DNA of 64,000 nt from positions 201,761 to 265,760 of the forward strand of contig QANU01068421.1 in NCBI GenBank assembly GCA_003254905.1. The letters run 5' to 3'. Under the pieces are notes generated by a model. It saw nothing but the letters and a program-made list of their open reading frames with translations, ran no database searches and was not told where the DNA came from. Shown here piece by piece: positions 48,750-60,694 of the stretch (positions are counted from its first letter, which is position 1; the number at the start of each line of letters is the position of its first letter). The stretch comes from Nissolia schottii. Lineage: Eukaryota; Streptophyta; Magnoliopsida; Fabales; Fabaceae. A program made the translations under genes and the position numbers.

Positions 48750-51700
48750 TATTGTCACCATATGTGTTGTGATATGTGCCATGAAAATTTCTGATTGTTT
48801 AGGCATGATATTAATAGCTGTGATATGTGCTATGAAGATTGATATAAAATAACTAACCGTTCTAAACGTGATTGATATGAAATAGCTGTGATATTTTTCT
48901 GGGCAATTATTGTTTGCCTTGATTTTGTTAAGGTTGGCCGTATGAGCCATTAATGACATGATATGGGCCGCTGGATATGTGCTGTGATTCGGGCCATTAT
49001 TGACATAATTAATGGGGTTGCCGTTTCCTCTTTTGTTGGGATTACTGTTTCTTTTGATTTTTTTGGTCAAAAATAAATAAGTAAATAATATATATATTGA
49101 ATATATGCCTACCGTTTTGTACTTCTGAATTGTTGCCCACTGGTTGTGATTCTAATTTTCTAAATAGATGCCATTGACCAAGTCAAATTGCTGAATGTAA
49201 GGGGTTGATTGATTTGGTGAAATGGGCGATGTGGTTGCTGTTTTTTGGGTTTTATTGTTAAAAACCTGAATTGGGCTTTCCTTTGGTGAAAGTTTTTATT
49301 GGCTAACCATGATATGGGTTGCAGGTTTATTTATTTATATTTTTGGGCAATTTATTATTATTTGCCTTGATTTGGTGAAGGTTAGCTATAAGGGTTGTTT
49401 TTGTTCTAGATTAAATTGGCTGGTTGAAAATTTATTTTTTCATACAAAATGGGCCCGTTTTCAAACAAAGTTTTATTTGAAATCAGATTGGGCCTAAACA
49501 TTTTGGTGGAACGGATTCAGAATTAATATGGGACTCTCTTTGTAAAATATATGGATTCTGTTCATTATACTATGTATGAATGTACGCATACATGAATCTA
49601 ATGTCAGTAATACTTTGCCATGAGATTATCATAATATATGTGTTTATCTCAAGCAATGTGTTTATTCAATTATTTGAATATTATATGTGTATATATGTGT
49701 ACTTGTTGCACTTGACCTTGAGAATTATTATTGTTGATTATATTGTGCAATATTTCTTTGAGAAATTATGATATGGTATATCTTGATAAATATGGTTGGA
49801 TATTTTGCATGGTTGAGAGCTCGCCCTCGCGAGACGGACTGTGGTAAAATATTTTTTGGAAAAGACTGTTGGATGTCTTACATAATTGTGAACTCGCCTT
49901 CGCGGGTCGGATTATGTTAGGACATCATTCTATTGTTGCATTAAGATTTATATTAATAATAAACTTACCTTTCGATTTGTTTTTGTTAATATAATTCTTG
50001 GTGAATGATTAATTATATCCCTAAGGTTTTCAGTATCCTCTCGATATTAGCTTTAAGGATATAATGTTAGGTTGAAAGCTCAACATTCTCTGTGGGAATA
50101 TAAATTTGAGATTATTGTTTATATTGTTTGATTCCCAAAATTCCTTCAATAGGTATAAAAGCCAATTTAACTTCATGTTGTGGCTGTGTTATGAAATTGA
50201 GTGTCTAATATGAACTGGGAAATCAAATTTACTTATGCATGAACCCAACATAAATATCAATTTGGGTACCTTTTGTTTTTGGGTTACTTGGATTAATTAA
50301 CATGGAATTCGTGTAAAGTTTGTTTTGAGAACAATTTTTCTGGAAAGTTTAAATAACCCAACTTTGCTATCGTTCAAAAGAATGGTAATATGCCATTTGC
50401 TAAGCTTTGCTAACATACATTTTTTATAATTGTGTGCTTGCCTTCGCGAGACCAATTATAATCAAATGTACTTTTGTAATTAATAAAAAAAAATTATTTG
50501 AGAATTTGTGATTTTGTTTGTCTCATGTTCCAAGTTCTAAAATAATATTTTGTTAACTTTTATTTACTTTGGTGTTTTGGAACTATTTGTTTTTGAGTTT
50601 TCAAATTTAACAATGTTATAAAATTATGAGATATCTTATTGTATTTCGAGTTGGAAAATATTTTGTTGAAATTTATGGCAATTTTTTGTTGTATCTCGTA
50701 ATTTGTCTATTATCAGATTTTATGATTTATAAGAACTAGAATAATTTTGATTCTTATTTGCAAATATAAAATTGTATATTAAATTTCTTGTTTCTTGAGA
50801 TATTGCAATTTTGGGTTTAGTGCAATGTTGGTTTACGAGTTGTGATGTATGTGTGTACATATATATATGTGTGTAACATGACAACTTTATACACTCTCAT
50901 GTTAATCTGAAATAGTGTTTTTTAACATGTTGATATTATGATTTATGCAATTCAAGTGGGAGAATGTTGAATTATTGTGTGAATTGCATAAATCACTATT
51001 AAATTTGAGGTTAATTTCAGATTAATTAAATGCTTTAAAACATGTTTAGAATTTGAAAATATTGACTTTGAGAGTGGTTATTGTGATATTGATATATATA
51101 TATATACACACACACACACATAACACTTTGACAATTGTAATAAAATACTATTTACAATAATTGTGAAATTATTTATGCTTCCGCTGCTTATAGTAAAATT
51201 CTGTTGTCGTCAAAGTGCTATTCTTTTTGGGTAAAATATTATTTATCATGGAGGAATTATTTAATTTTGACAATATCTCTATGCTTTGTTTGACCAGCCA
51301 CATTGTGTTTTTAAGGAGCTTTGTTCACTAATTATCATTTATTAAATAATGTAGTGTGCTCCTTTTTTGGCTGAGTGTTTACCCACTATAAATATTTCAA
51401 TTTTGTTATTGTGTGATATTGAGAATTATATTAGAATAATGCTTGTGAGAAGACTTTGCACATGCACTATAATATTGATATTCCCCAATGGAATTATATT
51501 GCATGAAAGAGCTTCATTGAGAATTTCGTAGAAATGTGAAAATTTCATTAATTTTGTTTTCACTTTTGATGAAATTTATCCTTGTTAAATAAAATATATC
51601 CTTGTTATCAATATACCATCTTGGGCGAATGATTGGGACAAATATTTTCCACGTTCATAAAGGTTACTGAAGTGTAGTGGTTTTTTATTTCTGTATGATA

Positions 51701-51874
51701 TCATTGCTCCTTCGAGTGTGATTTTCTGCAGTAATGAAATACTTACACATTTCATTTTGGACCTTGTGGTTAAGAACGTTGTGTTATTCTGGTATTTATT
51801 GTGGCCACATAGTGTAAGTTGATCTGGATTAATGTTTATTTTGTAATCTAATTTATGTTGTCCAAGTGGGAGAA

Positions 51875-52303
51875 TGTGGGAATAATTATAATAATTATTT
51901 TATGGATATGCATAAATTAGTGTTTTGTCCAGATTAAATTGATCACCAGAATAATGTATACATGTATTTGGACTAGCTGACGATAGGTGGGCTAGGTCCA
52001 TCATTGCCTAATGTATGGAAGAGTCCCTTCGCCTACCCTGTGTCAGTTTTTATTCTCCCTATTAAGAATAAATAAATGTTTACTTCTACCTTGAGAAACC
52101 TGACACAGAGCATAGGTGAATAGAACCTCTTCCTCTTATCTCTCTCTCTCTCTTTGTTTCTTTTGGTTCCATTCTCTCATCTGCAGGCATCAGAGAAGAA
52201 TGGCTACTGCTCCTTCAATTCCAGGTAAAAATTCTCTTCTCTATCACTTATCAATTATTTATATTTCACATGCTATGATTAGGAGAAACATTATAATCTA
52301 TCA
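51875..52303 (+). repeat. 3' LTR of the non-coding LTR element
   Basis: A 429-bp copy beginning TGTGGGAATAATTATAAT right after the polypurine tract and ending AATCTATCA next to the CTATA target duplication. Confidence 0.88.
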
Positions 52304-52308
52304 CTATA

Positions 52309-52860
52309 ACTATTCAATATTTGATTATTTATAACTTAACTATAGCATTTTTTACAAAATAAAAAGTACAAATCTATTTTTGGTTAATGATTAAATATAC
52401 AAAGAAAAAATTATGGGTTATTTTCGTTGTTTCGTCTTCATTGGCTAGAATATTATTTTGGGAATACAATTTTTCATTCAATCTTCCATTATCTTTTTTC
52501 TTAATTTTCTAGACTGACAGATCTTATAATCAAGTTACAAGCCAGCCAAACCTTGAGACAAGGCAGACTTAGGCTAAAAAAAACCTATTATAGGTCAGAG
52601 ACTAGGTTCAACCACAATAACTATAATACAAGTCTGGCCTATGAAGAACTGAGCCTTACCTAGTTCGGCCTATTATTACCCGACCCTACTTCCAACGTAC
52701 AACTAATGTATAGCTTGGTATGACATGCACACAGAGAAACATGAAAACAAACACTAAAAAACAGAGGCACAAATATTATCAAATATATAAAAAAAATAAA
52801 ATGGGACTTCCACCTGATTAAATAGCGAAAAGTAACTATCACATTCCTCTTTACTCACAC
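52309..52860. other. AT-rich spacer, no gene seen
   Basis: Short open frames only. No recognisable protein or transposon ends. Confidence 0.45.
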
Positions 52861-53430
52861 TCTAAAACACGTGCACTCACTCTTTCTCATAAACAAACAT
52901 TATAAAATAGAGAAATAAACATTAACAAACAAAACAAAACAAAACGGGACTCATATCCAATTACATAGCAAAAGGTAATTGTCATACTCTTTTTCTTACT
53001 CCCCACTCACTCTCTTTAAAAAATAAACATTACATCACAAAGAAAAAAAAATCTTACATCACTCAAACAAATATTGCAAAACTTAGAAACAAACAAATGT
53101 TACACCACATAGAAACAAACTTTACAAAACTTAGAAGCAAACATTATACCGCATAGAAACAAACATTACAAAATTCAGAAACAAACGTTATATCACCAAA
53201 AATAAACACTACAACACACAGAAACAAGCATTACAATACTTATAAACAAACATTGCGCCGCACAGAAACAAACATTATGAACCATATAAACAAACATTTT
53301 GACTCATTATCAAAAGAAGAAAAAACAAAAGTAGAAGAAAGGAGAAACAAAAATGAAAACCGACATTACAACACGCACAAATAAACATTTCACCACACAA
53401 AAACAAACATTACAGAACATAGAGAACACT
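52860..53430. repeat. Degenerate minisatellite around AGAAACAAACATTACA
   Basis: The motif AGAAACAAACATTAC with variants recurs about every 20-26 bp through this stretch, for example at 53080-53290. Spacing is irregular and units are diverged. On the other strand it gives pyrimidine-rich false open frames. Confidence 0.65.
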
Positions 53431-54680
53431 TTAGATTAGAGATATCACGTATTTTATCCCTATCCATGCTCTCCACAATTTCTTGTGAAGAAGAAAACGA
53501 AAAAGAAAACGAAACAAAGAAGATAGAAAATGAAGAACAAGAAGGAAACAGAAAAGAAAGAAGAAGGAACTAAAGGTTGGAGGTGGAAAAAGAAAAAAGG
53601 GCATGCTAGGTTTAGAGTTTACATGTAGACAAAAAAGAGATAAGAATAGATTTGCAAATAGAAAAGAGGCAGAGAAAATGAATGGACAGCGAAGAAGAGA
53701 GAAAAAATGAAAAAAACAAAAAAAAGGAACAAAAAAGAACGTGCGTAGAGAGAAGAAATGCAAGTTAAATGTATTTGGGTGAACTTTTACTTGCACACAA
53801 AATATTATTGATTATTTAAACTCATCTCCAATGCTAATAATAATATAATAAGCCCCGACACAGAGACAGAGACATAACAAGACACGTGACACGTCGATGT
53901 ACTAGTTTCAAATTTTCATTAGACACAGGCACGGTATATATAAGTATAAAATTAAATATTTATAATAATATCTTAATATTTTCATTAATATCAAACTGAT
54001 AATTTTTAATATTTTCCAAATCATGTTCAAGATATATTAAACATTGAAGATATTTTCATGTGTCAATATTTATTAATTTTTAAGGGTCTATATTATTATA
54101 AATTATTTAGTATTTAAAATAATTTTTACTGGAACACGGGATAGACAAGACTCAAAAAACTTTCTGATATAGTTCAAACACCTTTAGGCATGACTAATTA
54201 TGAATTTATATTTTGACACTTTTAAATACATATAACACGTGTGTCAAATGAATAACTTTGTGTATCAATATTTGTAATGTGTCAGATATAAAAAAATAAC
54301 AATCTTATAAAATGTTCATGCTTTTTAGACAATAATATATGGTAATTATACGTGAAACAATTAAACGGCAGCAAAATAAGCTTATGACTATTCTCACTTC
54401 AACTGCTCTCTGCAGCAATTGTCTAAATAGGAAGAACCATAGTCAATTTCAGCAACTAGTCAATGTGATACAAAATTTTTACTGTCAACTTACCAAAAAA
54501 TTGACTAACTTTCCAGATCAGAATTTCTAACTGATTCTTGTGAGAAACTAAATGACCAATCAAGTCACCGGAATCTCCAAGAAAAATCCAGAAATTTTTG
54601 TAGCTACTGCGGTGAAAATAAATTCATGCTTCTCATGAATATATTATTTTTTTCTTCTTCGAAGAATAATTAATAGTATA
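53431..54680. other. Intergenic, purine-rich then AT-rich
   Basis: From 53460 to 53770 the plus strand is almost only A and G (GAAGAAAAC-like runs). The 121-codon frame on the minus strand, rich in Phe, Ser and Leu, is a product of this bias. The rest is AT-rich without structure I can name. Confidence 0.45.
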
Positions 54681-54952
54681 CTCTTTCTATCCACTTTTTG
54701 TTATCATTTTATAAACAAATATTTATCCAAAATTATTTTTTATTTGATTAGATTAAGAAAACATTAAATGTATTTTTCACAAGTTTATCATTGTTATCTC
54801 TCATACTTCTAATAACAGTTAGTTACTATAATAGTAACTATTCAAGGTTAATTTTGTTTGCACTCTATATTTTCTCTATCTTAATGTCATTAAATAATTT
54901 CTTAAACTGTACATTATTATTAAAAATGACAACAAGAAATGGATTAAGAGAG
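54681..54952. mobile_element. Stowaway-type MITE (272 bp)
   Basis: The left end CTCTTTCTATCCACTTTTTG and the right end, CTCTCTTAATCCATTTCTTG when read as reverse complement, are inverted over about 35 bases with a few mismatches. The element is flanked by TA dinucleotides (54679-54680 and 54953-54954). Size, AT content and TA target duplication fit a Stowaway/Tc1-mariner MITE. There is no coding sequence. Confidence 0.65.
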
Positions 54953-55386
54953 TATATGGTAAGTAGAGCATGAATCCATTTATACTATAGTAGATATAAG
55001 AATTTATGTCTGATATGATCTAAGGGCATTTGTTAAGAAGTTTAAAATAGAAACAATATATTAAAATTGTAAGTTTTTGAAGTTTTCAATGCATTAAATG
55101 TATTAGAAACGCTCAAATTTTTCTACCTTAAACTTTTTAACAAATTCCCTTAAAACATTTATTAGTGAAACCTGATAAATATACAAATACAATATCACAG
55201 CAATTACTAGGCTCATTCACATTTGTATAGAAATCTTTGTGGAAAAGTGAAAAATTATGGGGTTTTGGGACTAATTACAAAAGTCTGAAAAAAAATTACA
55301 ATTCAAGAAAAAAAAATTCCTGATTTCTAAGAAAAATAAAAATAATGTTGCAATATAGGAAAAAAAAATTCCTGATTTCATTATAA

Positions 55387-55440
<54 letters not shown>

Positions 55441-56560
55441 TTAGAATTTAGAAATACTTTTTCTAATTTCTAAAAAGTTTCACGCTTTTGTAAAAACTTA
55501 AAAATGTACCATAATTTGATCATTCTGCACTTCAAATTTCATAATCATGTCAGTTTTTTTTCAATTATCTTGTACTGTTATTTTTTTTTTATTTTGTTAT
55601 ATTCTCTCATTAAACATGTTTTAGTGATTTATTTTAAGAGATTAATTTTTATGGATTGATGGTTGTCATCTAATTGTGTTATTATATTAGAGATTTTTAA
55701 AGTAATGGGGTTGGACTTAACCATTTTTGCTTATGTGATAGCAAATGATTGAACGACAATGTAAAAATCTTACATTTTCATCTAATTATGTGTTTTTGTA
55801 TGTAAAACTTTTGAAGTAATAAATATGAGACTTAACTATTTTTGCTAACATAGCAACAAGAGTTGTTGTAATTATTATATGAATAATTAGAATTTAATTG
55901 CTATGCATTGTCTGTCTTAATGTAAAAAAGATTATACATTGTCTATGACCTACATAGTTTTTATAAGTTTAAGGCAACCTTTCCCCTTGAGCTAACTCGT
56001 GAAGTTGAATTAGGTCACTCAATTATTTAATATGATTAGAATCTATCCTAAAACAATTGTTAGACTATCCACAAATATCATTATGCAAACTTTACACTCC
56101 AAATGTCTATTCTTGAGCGTGAGGGGATGCATTAGAGTTTAGCATTGCTTAGAGAGGATGCTAGTGAGAAGGTGTATTAGAGCTCCATTTTACTTAGAAA
56201 TAAGACTTAAATAGCTTCCATTATTCTCAGACAACCATCTTCCTTACACTAACTTTTAAACTTGAGTTAAACTACTCAAACGATGACTATGTAACTTTTT
56301 TTAAAAAAAAAAATTGGCAATGCATATAAATTAAAGTTATAATAAAATATGTATAAGATTATGTGTACAACACATTTATAGATAACAAGGAACAACTATC
56401 TCGCAAAAGTATGGATCCCATAATAAAGAGAGAAAATGTGAACATGGTGAAACTCATGTTTATGTGAGAAAGTTGTTCCTTATTGTTCACAAATGTATAT
56501 ACTATTCCTCTAAAAATATATCTTTATTAGTTGAATAAAGTGTGAAACTATGTAGCGGCT
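54953..56560. other. AT-rich intergenic DNA upstream of the LBD gene
   Basis: An AAT microsatellite (about 55387-55440, roughly 18 units) is the only clear feature. No gene is recognised. The last few hundred bases form the distal promoter of the LBD gene. Confidence 0.5.
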
Positions 56561-56610
56561 ATCCTCACGCATTTTCCTTTTATAATAATAAAGAAAAAAC
56601 TTTTGGTCAT

Positions 56611-56618
56611 TATAAATA
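56611..56618 (+). promoter_or_regulatory. Probable TATA box of the LBD gene
   Basis: TATAAATA lies 180 bp before the start codon and is a good match to the plant TATA consensus. The leader between them is pyrimidine-rich and contains four CAATTT units at 56747-56771. Confidence 0.65.
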
Positions 56619-56797
56619 CACGGTATACACTCCTATTCTCATCATGTGCATTGTTCTGGTCCTTTGGCTTTGTTTGTTCCATAAATTCGCTCTTTGATTT
56701 CCTGGTTTTCCATTTAAACCTCTCCAAACAGGAGTTTTCCTTTTCTTCCAATTTCAATTTCAATTTCAATTTCTCTCTGCCTTCAAAAATTTCTCAA

Positions 56798-58004
56798 ATG
56801 GGTGGGAATTCCCCGTGTGCTTCATGCAAGCTCCTGAGGCGCCGGTGCGCCACAGATTGCACCTTTGCTCCTTATTTCCCTGCTGATGAACCTCATAAGT
56901 TTGCCATGGTCCACAAGGTTTTTGGTGCTAGCAACGTTAGCAAAATGTTACAGGTATACAGATATACCTCTTGCTCTGTTTGCTCTGTTTTTTGGTGATG
57001 AAAGGGTATAAAGAAACAACCTTATATGGTAGTGTTTGGCGTTTAGTTTGCAAACTATGGTTTGGTCGGACGAAAGATTTTATTCTACTTTTTGTTTTTT
57101 CCACTTCTGGCCAAACCATGCTTTGAGACTAGAAATCAAGTTGAAACATAACCCCTAGGTGATTTTGCCAAACATGTTGCAATGGGTTCATTTTCAAACT
57201 AGGTCTTGCTTTCTCAATGCCAAACCAAACATGTAGCAAAGTTCTAGTAATACTATTTCTCATATGGGGGTAATGCACGAGACTTCGACTTCTAGGATTT
57301 AGAAAAAGGTTGTATCAAAAGAGACCGACTCTTTTCAAGATTTGAACTTGTGATAAAGTAACTATCTTACCATTGGGCCATGACTTACTCCTAAGTATTT
57401 CTCAGGTTGCTTAGTGCATTAGCACGGGACTTTTGTCTGATAGGATTCAGATTCTAAAAGGGCAGTAGATGTACGCAAGTTTACCTTAAAAGAGGCTGTT
57501 TCAAGTATTTAGAGAACTAATGTCAGGACAAAATGAAAAAAAAAAAAAAAAAAACAACTTTTTCGATTGGTCAACCAGGGACTTTGTCATTTTGAGTTGT
57601 TATTAGGATTTTTTCTAAATGGTTCTTTCTTGCACAATGATTTTTTGCAGGAACTTCCGGTTCACCAGAGAGCAGATGCAGTGAGCAGTCTTGTGTATGA
57701 GGCAAATGCAAGGGTGAGGGACCCGGTTTACGGTTGCGTCGGAGCCATATCCTACCTCCAAAACCAGGTTTCGGAGCTCCAAATGCAGCTTGCGGTTGCT
57801 CAGGCAGAGATACTCTGCATCCAGATGCAGCAAGATCCGGTGATCATGCCCGACCCACAACGATTCGACCCGGATCAGAAACCAAGCTTCCTCCCGAATG
57901 ATCTTGCTACTCAGTGGCTCAATTTTGAATCCCCTAGCAGTAGTTATGTAGTTCATGACCCTTTCATGAGAGAGAGCGTTTTTGGACATGACGTGGTCTC
58001 TTGA
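56798..58004 (+). CDS. LBD12: LOB-domain transcription factor, LBD12/ASL5-like, two exons
   Basis: Class I LATERAL ORGAN BOUNDARIES domain protein, a plant-specific nuclear DNA-binding factor. Exons are 56798-56953 and 57651-58004, joined by a GT-AG intron after codon 52, for 169 residues. The C block is [15 protein letters not shown] (residues 7-21, CX2CX6CX3C), the GAS block runs from [12 protein letters not shown] (35-46) to [13 protein letters not shown], and a leucine-zipper-like L-x6-L-x3-L-x6-I follows in [20 protein letters not shown]. This degree of match and the MGG start point to the LBD12/ASL5 subgroup rather than LBD4. In Arabidopsis, members of this clade shape organ boundaries and meristems; the role here is inferred. 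The C-terminal 55 residues are variable, as usual. The intron carries SINE-like sequence. The gene looks intact. Confidence 0.95.
57260..57515 (-). mobile_element. Two SINE-like segments in the LBD intron
   Basis: On the minus strand, the segment at about 57395-57260 contains GGCCCAATGGTAAG (A-box-like) and ACAAGTTCAAATCTTG (B-box-like), followed by a body ending CTCGTGCATTACCCCC. Just upstream, 57515-57405 reads GAAACAGCCTCTTTTAAGG, then TTGCGTACATCTACTGCCC and CCCGTGCTAATGCAC. This resembles the body and 3' part of plant Au-like SINEs. The two look like related SINE copies head to tail, the first lacking a visible head. Exact ends and target duplications were not found. Confidence 0.6.
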
Positions 58005-58059
58005 ATGAAAAAATTGCTCCCATTTCCTGTGTATTCGGTACACGTCGTGTGGTGTTGGA

Positions 58060-59527
58060 TATGCTTGTATTCATACCTAGAATGAAATTATAATCTTCAT
58101 TTTAGTGTTATTCTTGTGTAATTAAGAGCATGTCAATCTAATATGTTGTGATTGCATAAAAATTTGTCTTTAGTGCATACTCATCTTTTTTTTTTGTTGG
58201 CACATTTTTTTTTTCTTTTCTTCTTCCATACACTCATCTATGAAGTGTTGAGGTGTGAAAAGTTCTGCGCACTTTCTAATTTTATTTTATTAGTGAAGTT
58301 GGGACGGGAGATGGAATTTTTATTTGTGAAGTTTGCATATGAAGGAATTTCTAGGGTCAACTCTAGCATGTGATACAGTACAAGTGAAGTAATATATAGT
58401 GTGTTCTGAATCAGTAGCCCCTTAAACAAATAGCTATGGTGCTTTTAAGTTAATGCAGCCACTAAGGCAAAGGGTGGTTGGTTGTTCATAAAAAAATATT
58501 GGGGAACATTCTGATAATTATATAAGATGATGATATTCTCATGATATAGAAGGACAAATTCACAATCTTGAATGGTGTTTTTTCCCCATACATGAACAAG
58601 TATGCTACTATAGTCATGCTTTCTAACTCAGGTAGAACAAAATGACCACCCTAGGTTGGATTTAGAATCACAAAAAGATTAGAAAGAGAAATAATTCTGT
58701 ATTTGAAAACATTAGAAATTAATTTACATGATTTTTTTATATTACTGATTATTTTATTATCATTATTATTAAGAATTCAACGAGTTTAACTGAACTCCAA
58801 AAGTTAGTTCAAGTGACGAGAGATTCATCGCGCTTATAAATGTTATTTAAGTTTTATTTATAAATAATATGAAACTCTAATACACTCCTCATTCTTAGGA
58901 TTGGAACTGGAGTGTGAAGTTTGCGGATCTAGACATCTGCGAGTGACCCATTAACTATAGCAAGATATGCTTATACACTATAAAAAAATATCACTCCCAA
59001 AAGTTTAAGTGATTAGATAAAGACAATTGAATAGTATTTTTATATATGACAAATCTCCTCATGCCAAAGCCCATTGGGCATAAAGAGCGGACAATGCTGA
59101 CCACATTTTTAAAAGTAATACATGTTAAGTTAAAAAGGAGTTCTTGCGTGAACGAGTGTAAATTACCCCATCTTCTAAACAAAGTTATAAAAGTTAAACT
59201 GCATATAATTTCTCAAATTCAAAACACTAATTTTGTTTTTGGGTACCTACCTGCGATACAATATATATTTTACTCTTGTTTTGAAAGAAGACTAGTATTG
59301 AATTAGGCCTGGTCCGCTTGATGAACGTGGAGAGGACAATAAAGAAAATTTCAATTACTTCAAAATTTATATGGAAGAAAGTTTTTCAATGTAAAAGAGA
59401 GCAACATGCATGGTGATATATTAAACCTAAAAAAAATAATCATTTAATGGGTGGAAAATATATTTAAATAATGAAAAGAAAACGAGTGAATCTACAACTT
59501 ACTTACCTACTTACTGATCGAAGTCAA
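58060..59527. other. LBD 3' flank and intergenic DNA
   Basis: The first 100-150 bp are probably 3' UTR, with AATGAAATTATAATC near 58081. No further gene is recognised up to the Copia fossil. Short frames near 59000-59300 have no known relatives. Confidence 0.45.
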
Positions 59528-59898
59528 TAAAATGCCGTGTGGTAGGTTGTAGAAGTCATGGATGAATAAGAGCGCAGAAAATGAAGAACAAAAATAAAGA
59601 ATTGAATAAAATAAATGAAGAACTGAATGTTGAGAGTTTTGTGTTTGATTTCAGATGAGTTGATTGATGAGTGAATCATTAAAGTCTAAAACTCAAGTCT
59701 AATTACACAATGACTAAGCTTAAGTCACCAAAACTGACTACTTATGGTGAAAGCCAACTCTGAACTAACTCAACAGAATTTAACAAATTTGACTAACTGA
59801 AACTGTTAACAAAAACTGACTATGGAGGCTTTTGATCACTTGCTTCTTGAGCTTGTTGATTGGCGTGCATAGGACCAAAGTTAGACTTTGGTGAGAAC
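59528..59898 (-). repeat. 3' LTR of the second Copia fossil
   Basis: Homologous to 63647-64000. Boundaries are set by the loss of similarity at the left and the C run of the polypurine tract at the right. A canonical TG/CA pair is not obvious. Confidence 0.75.
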
Positions 59899-60694
59899 CC
59901 CCCCCCACACAAGCTGGCCAGGACAAATCACAATGTGAGTTCATGTTCTTACAATTAATAAAAGAAAAATCTCTATGCAAAATATGCATCTTACCAGATG
60001 GTATGTGACCTAATCTATTGTGCCATAGCTGTGAACTGAACCCCTTTTGTTTGAGCTGCACAAATGACAACAGGTTGCACAACTACAACAGTCAGCCTCT
60101 CTAGATCCTTTTAACTTCATTGTATACAATCCTCCATGGTGGTTAGCAATACCAATCATCTTCAAGGTATTCTTGTCCTATATGAAACACTTTTTAGGAT
60201 AAAATGTCAAAGAACAATGAAGATCTCTAGTCAATTTTGAGATAGAAATCAAGTTGACGGAAAACTGTGGGATATTAAGTACATGAGTGAAGAAAAAATT
60301 ATTTGAAAACAGAATTGTCCCTGCATATTCTGCCACAACACTATTGCCATCAGATAGCTTAACATAAATAGGAGGGATTTGCTTGTAAGAATTGAATTTT
60401 GACATAGAAAGGCAAACGTGATATGTTGCTCTTGTATCCAAAACCCAACCTTGTGCTTCTAAGACTTTAAAACTTATAATATAGCCCAAAACTATTGAAC
60501 CTATACTTGATGCAGGAATGTTAGCGTTTAAATGGACTAATTTTTTAATCATGTGAGAATTATGCTGTTATGATTCATTTTGTTGTTGCATAGCCAGAAT
60601 TTTCTTCTGCCAATCCTTTGTAAAGCCACTATAGAATTCCTCTTGATCTTTTTCTTTGTCCTTGCCATTAGAACAATCTTCATGTGTTTTCTTT

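Larger units (their letters stand above)
46716..52303 (+). mobile_element. Large non-coding LTR element (LARD-like), 5.6 kb
   Basis: LTRs at 46716-47142 and 51875-52303 are flanked by CTATA target duplications (46711-46715 and 52304-52308). A perfect TGGTATCAGAGCC primer-binding site (47145-47157) follows the left LTR with a two-base gap, complementary to initiator tRNA-Met. AAGTGGGAGAA (51864-51874) is the polypurine tract. The 4.7-kb interior shows no gag or pol motif on either strand, which fits a large retrotransposon derivative mobilised by a Copia partner. It carries a SINE (48562-48749), an internal tandem duplication near the left end and three copies of a CTCGCCTTCGCGAG-like motif. 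By eye, about 15-17 differences separate the LTRs over 427 bp, so the insertion is not very recent. Confidence 0.85.

Noticed and set aside
53431-53796. 121-codon Phe/Ser/Leu-rich frame that looks like a membrane protein
   Set aside because: The plus strand is nearly pure A/G here, so the opposite strand gives hydrophobic codons by composition alone.
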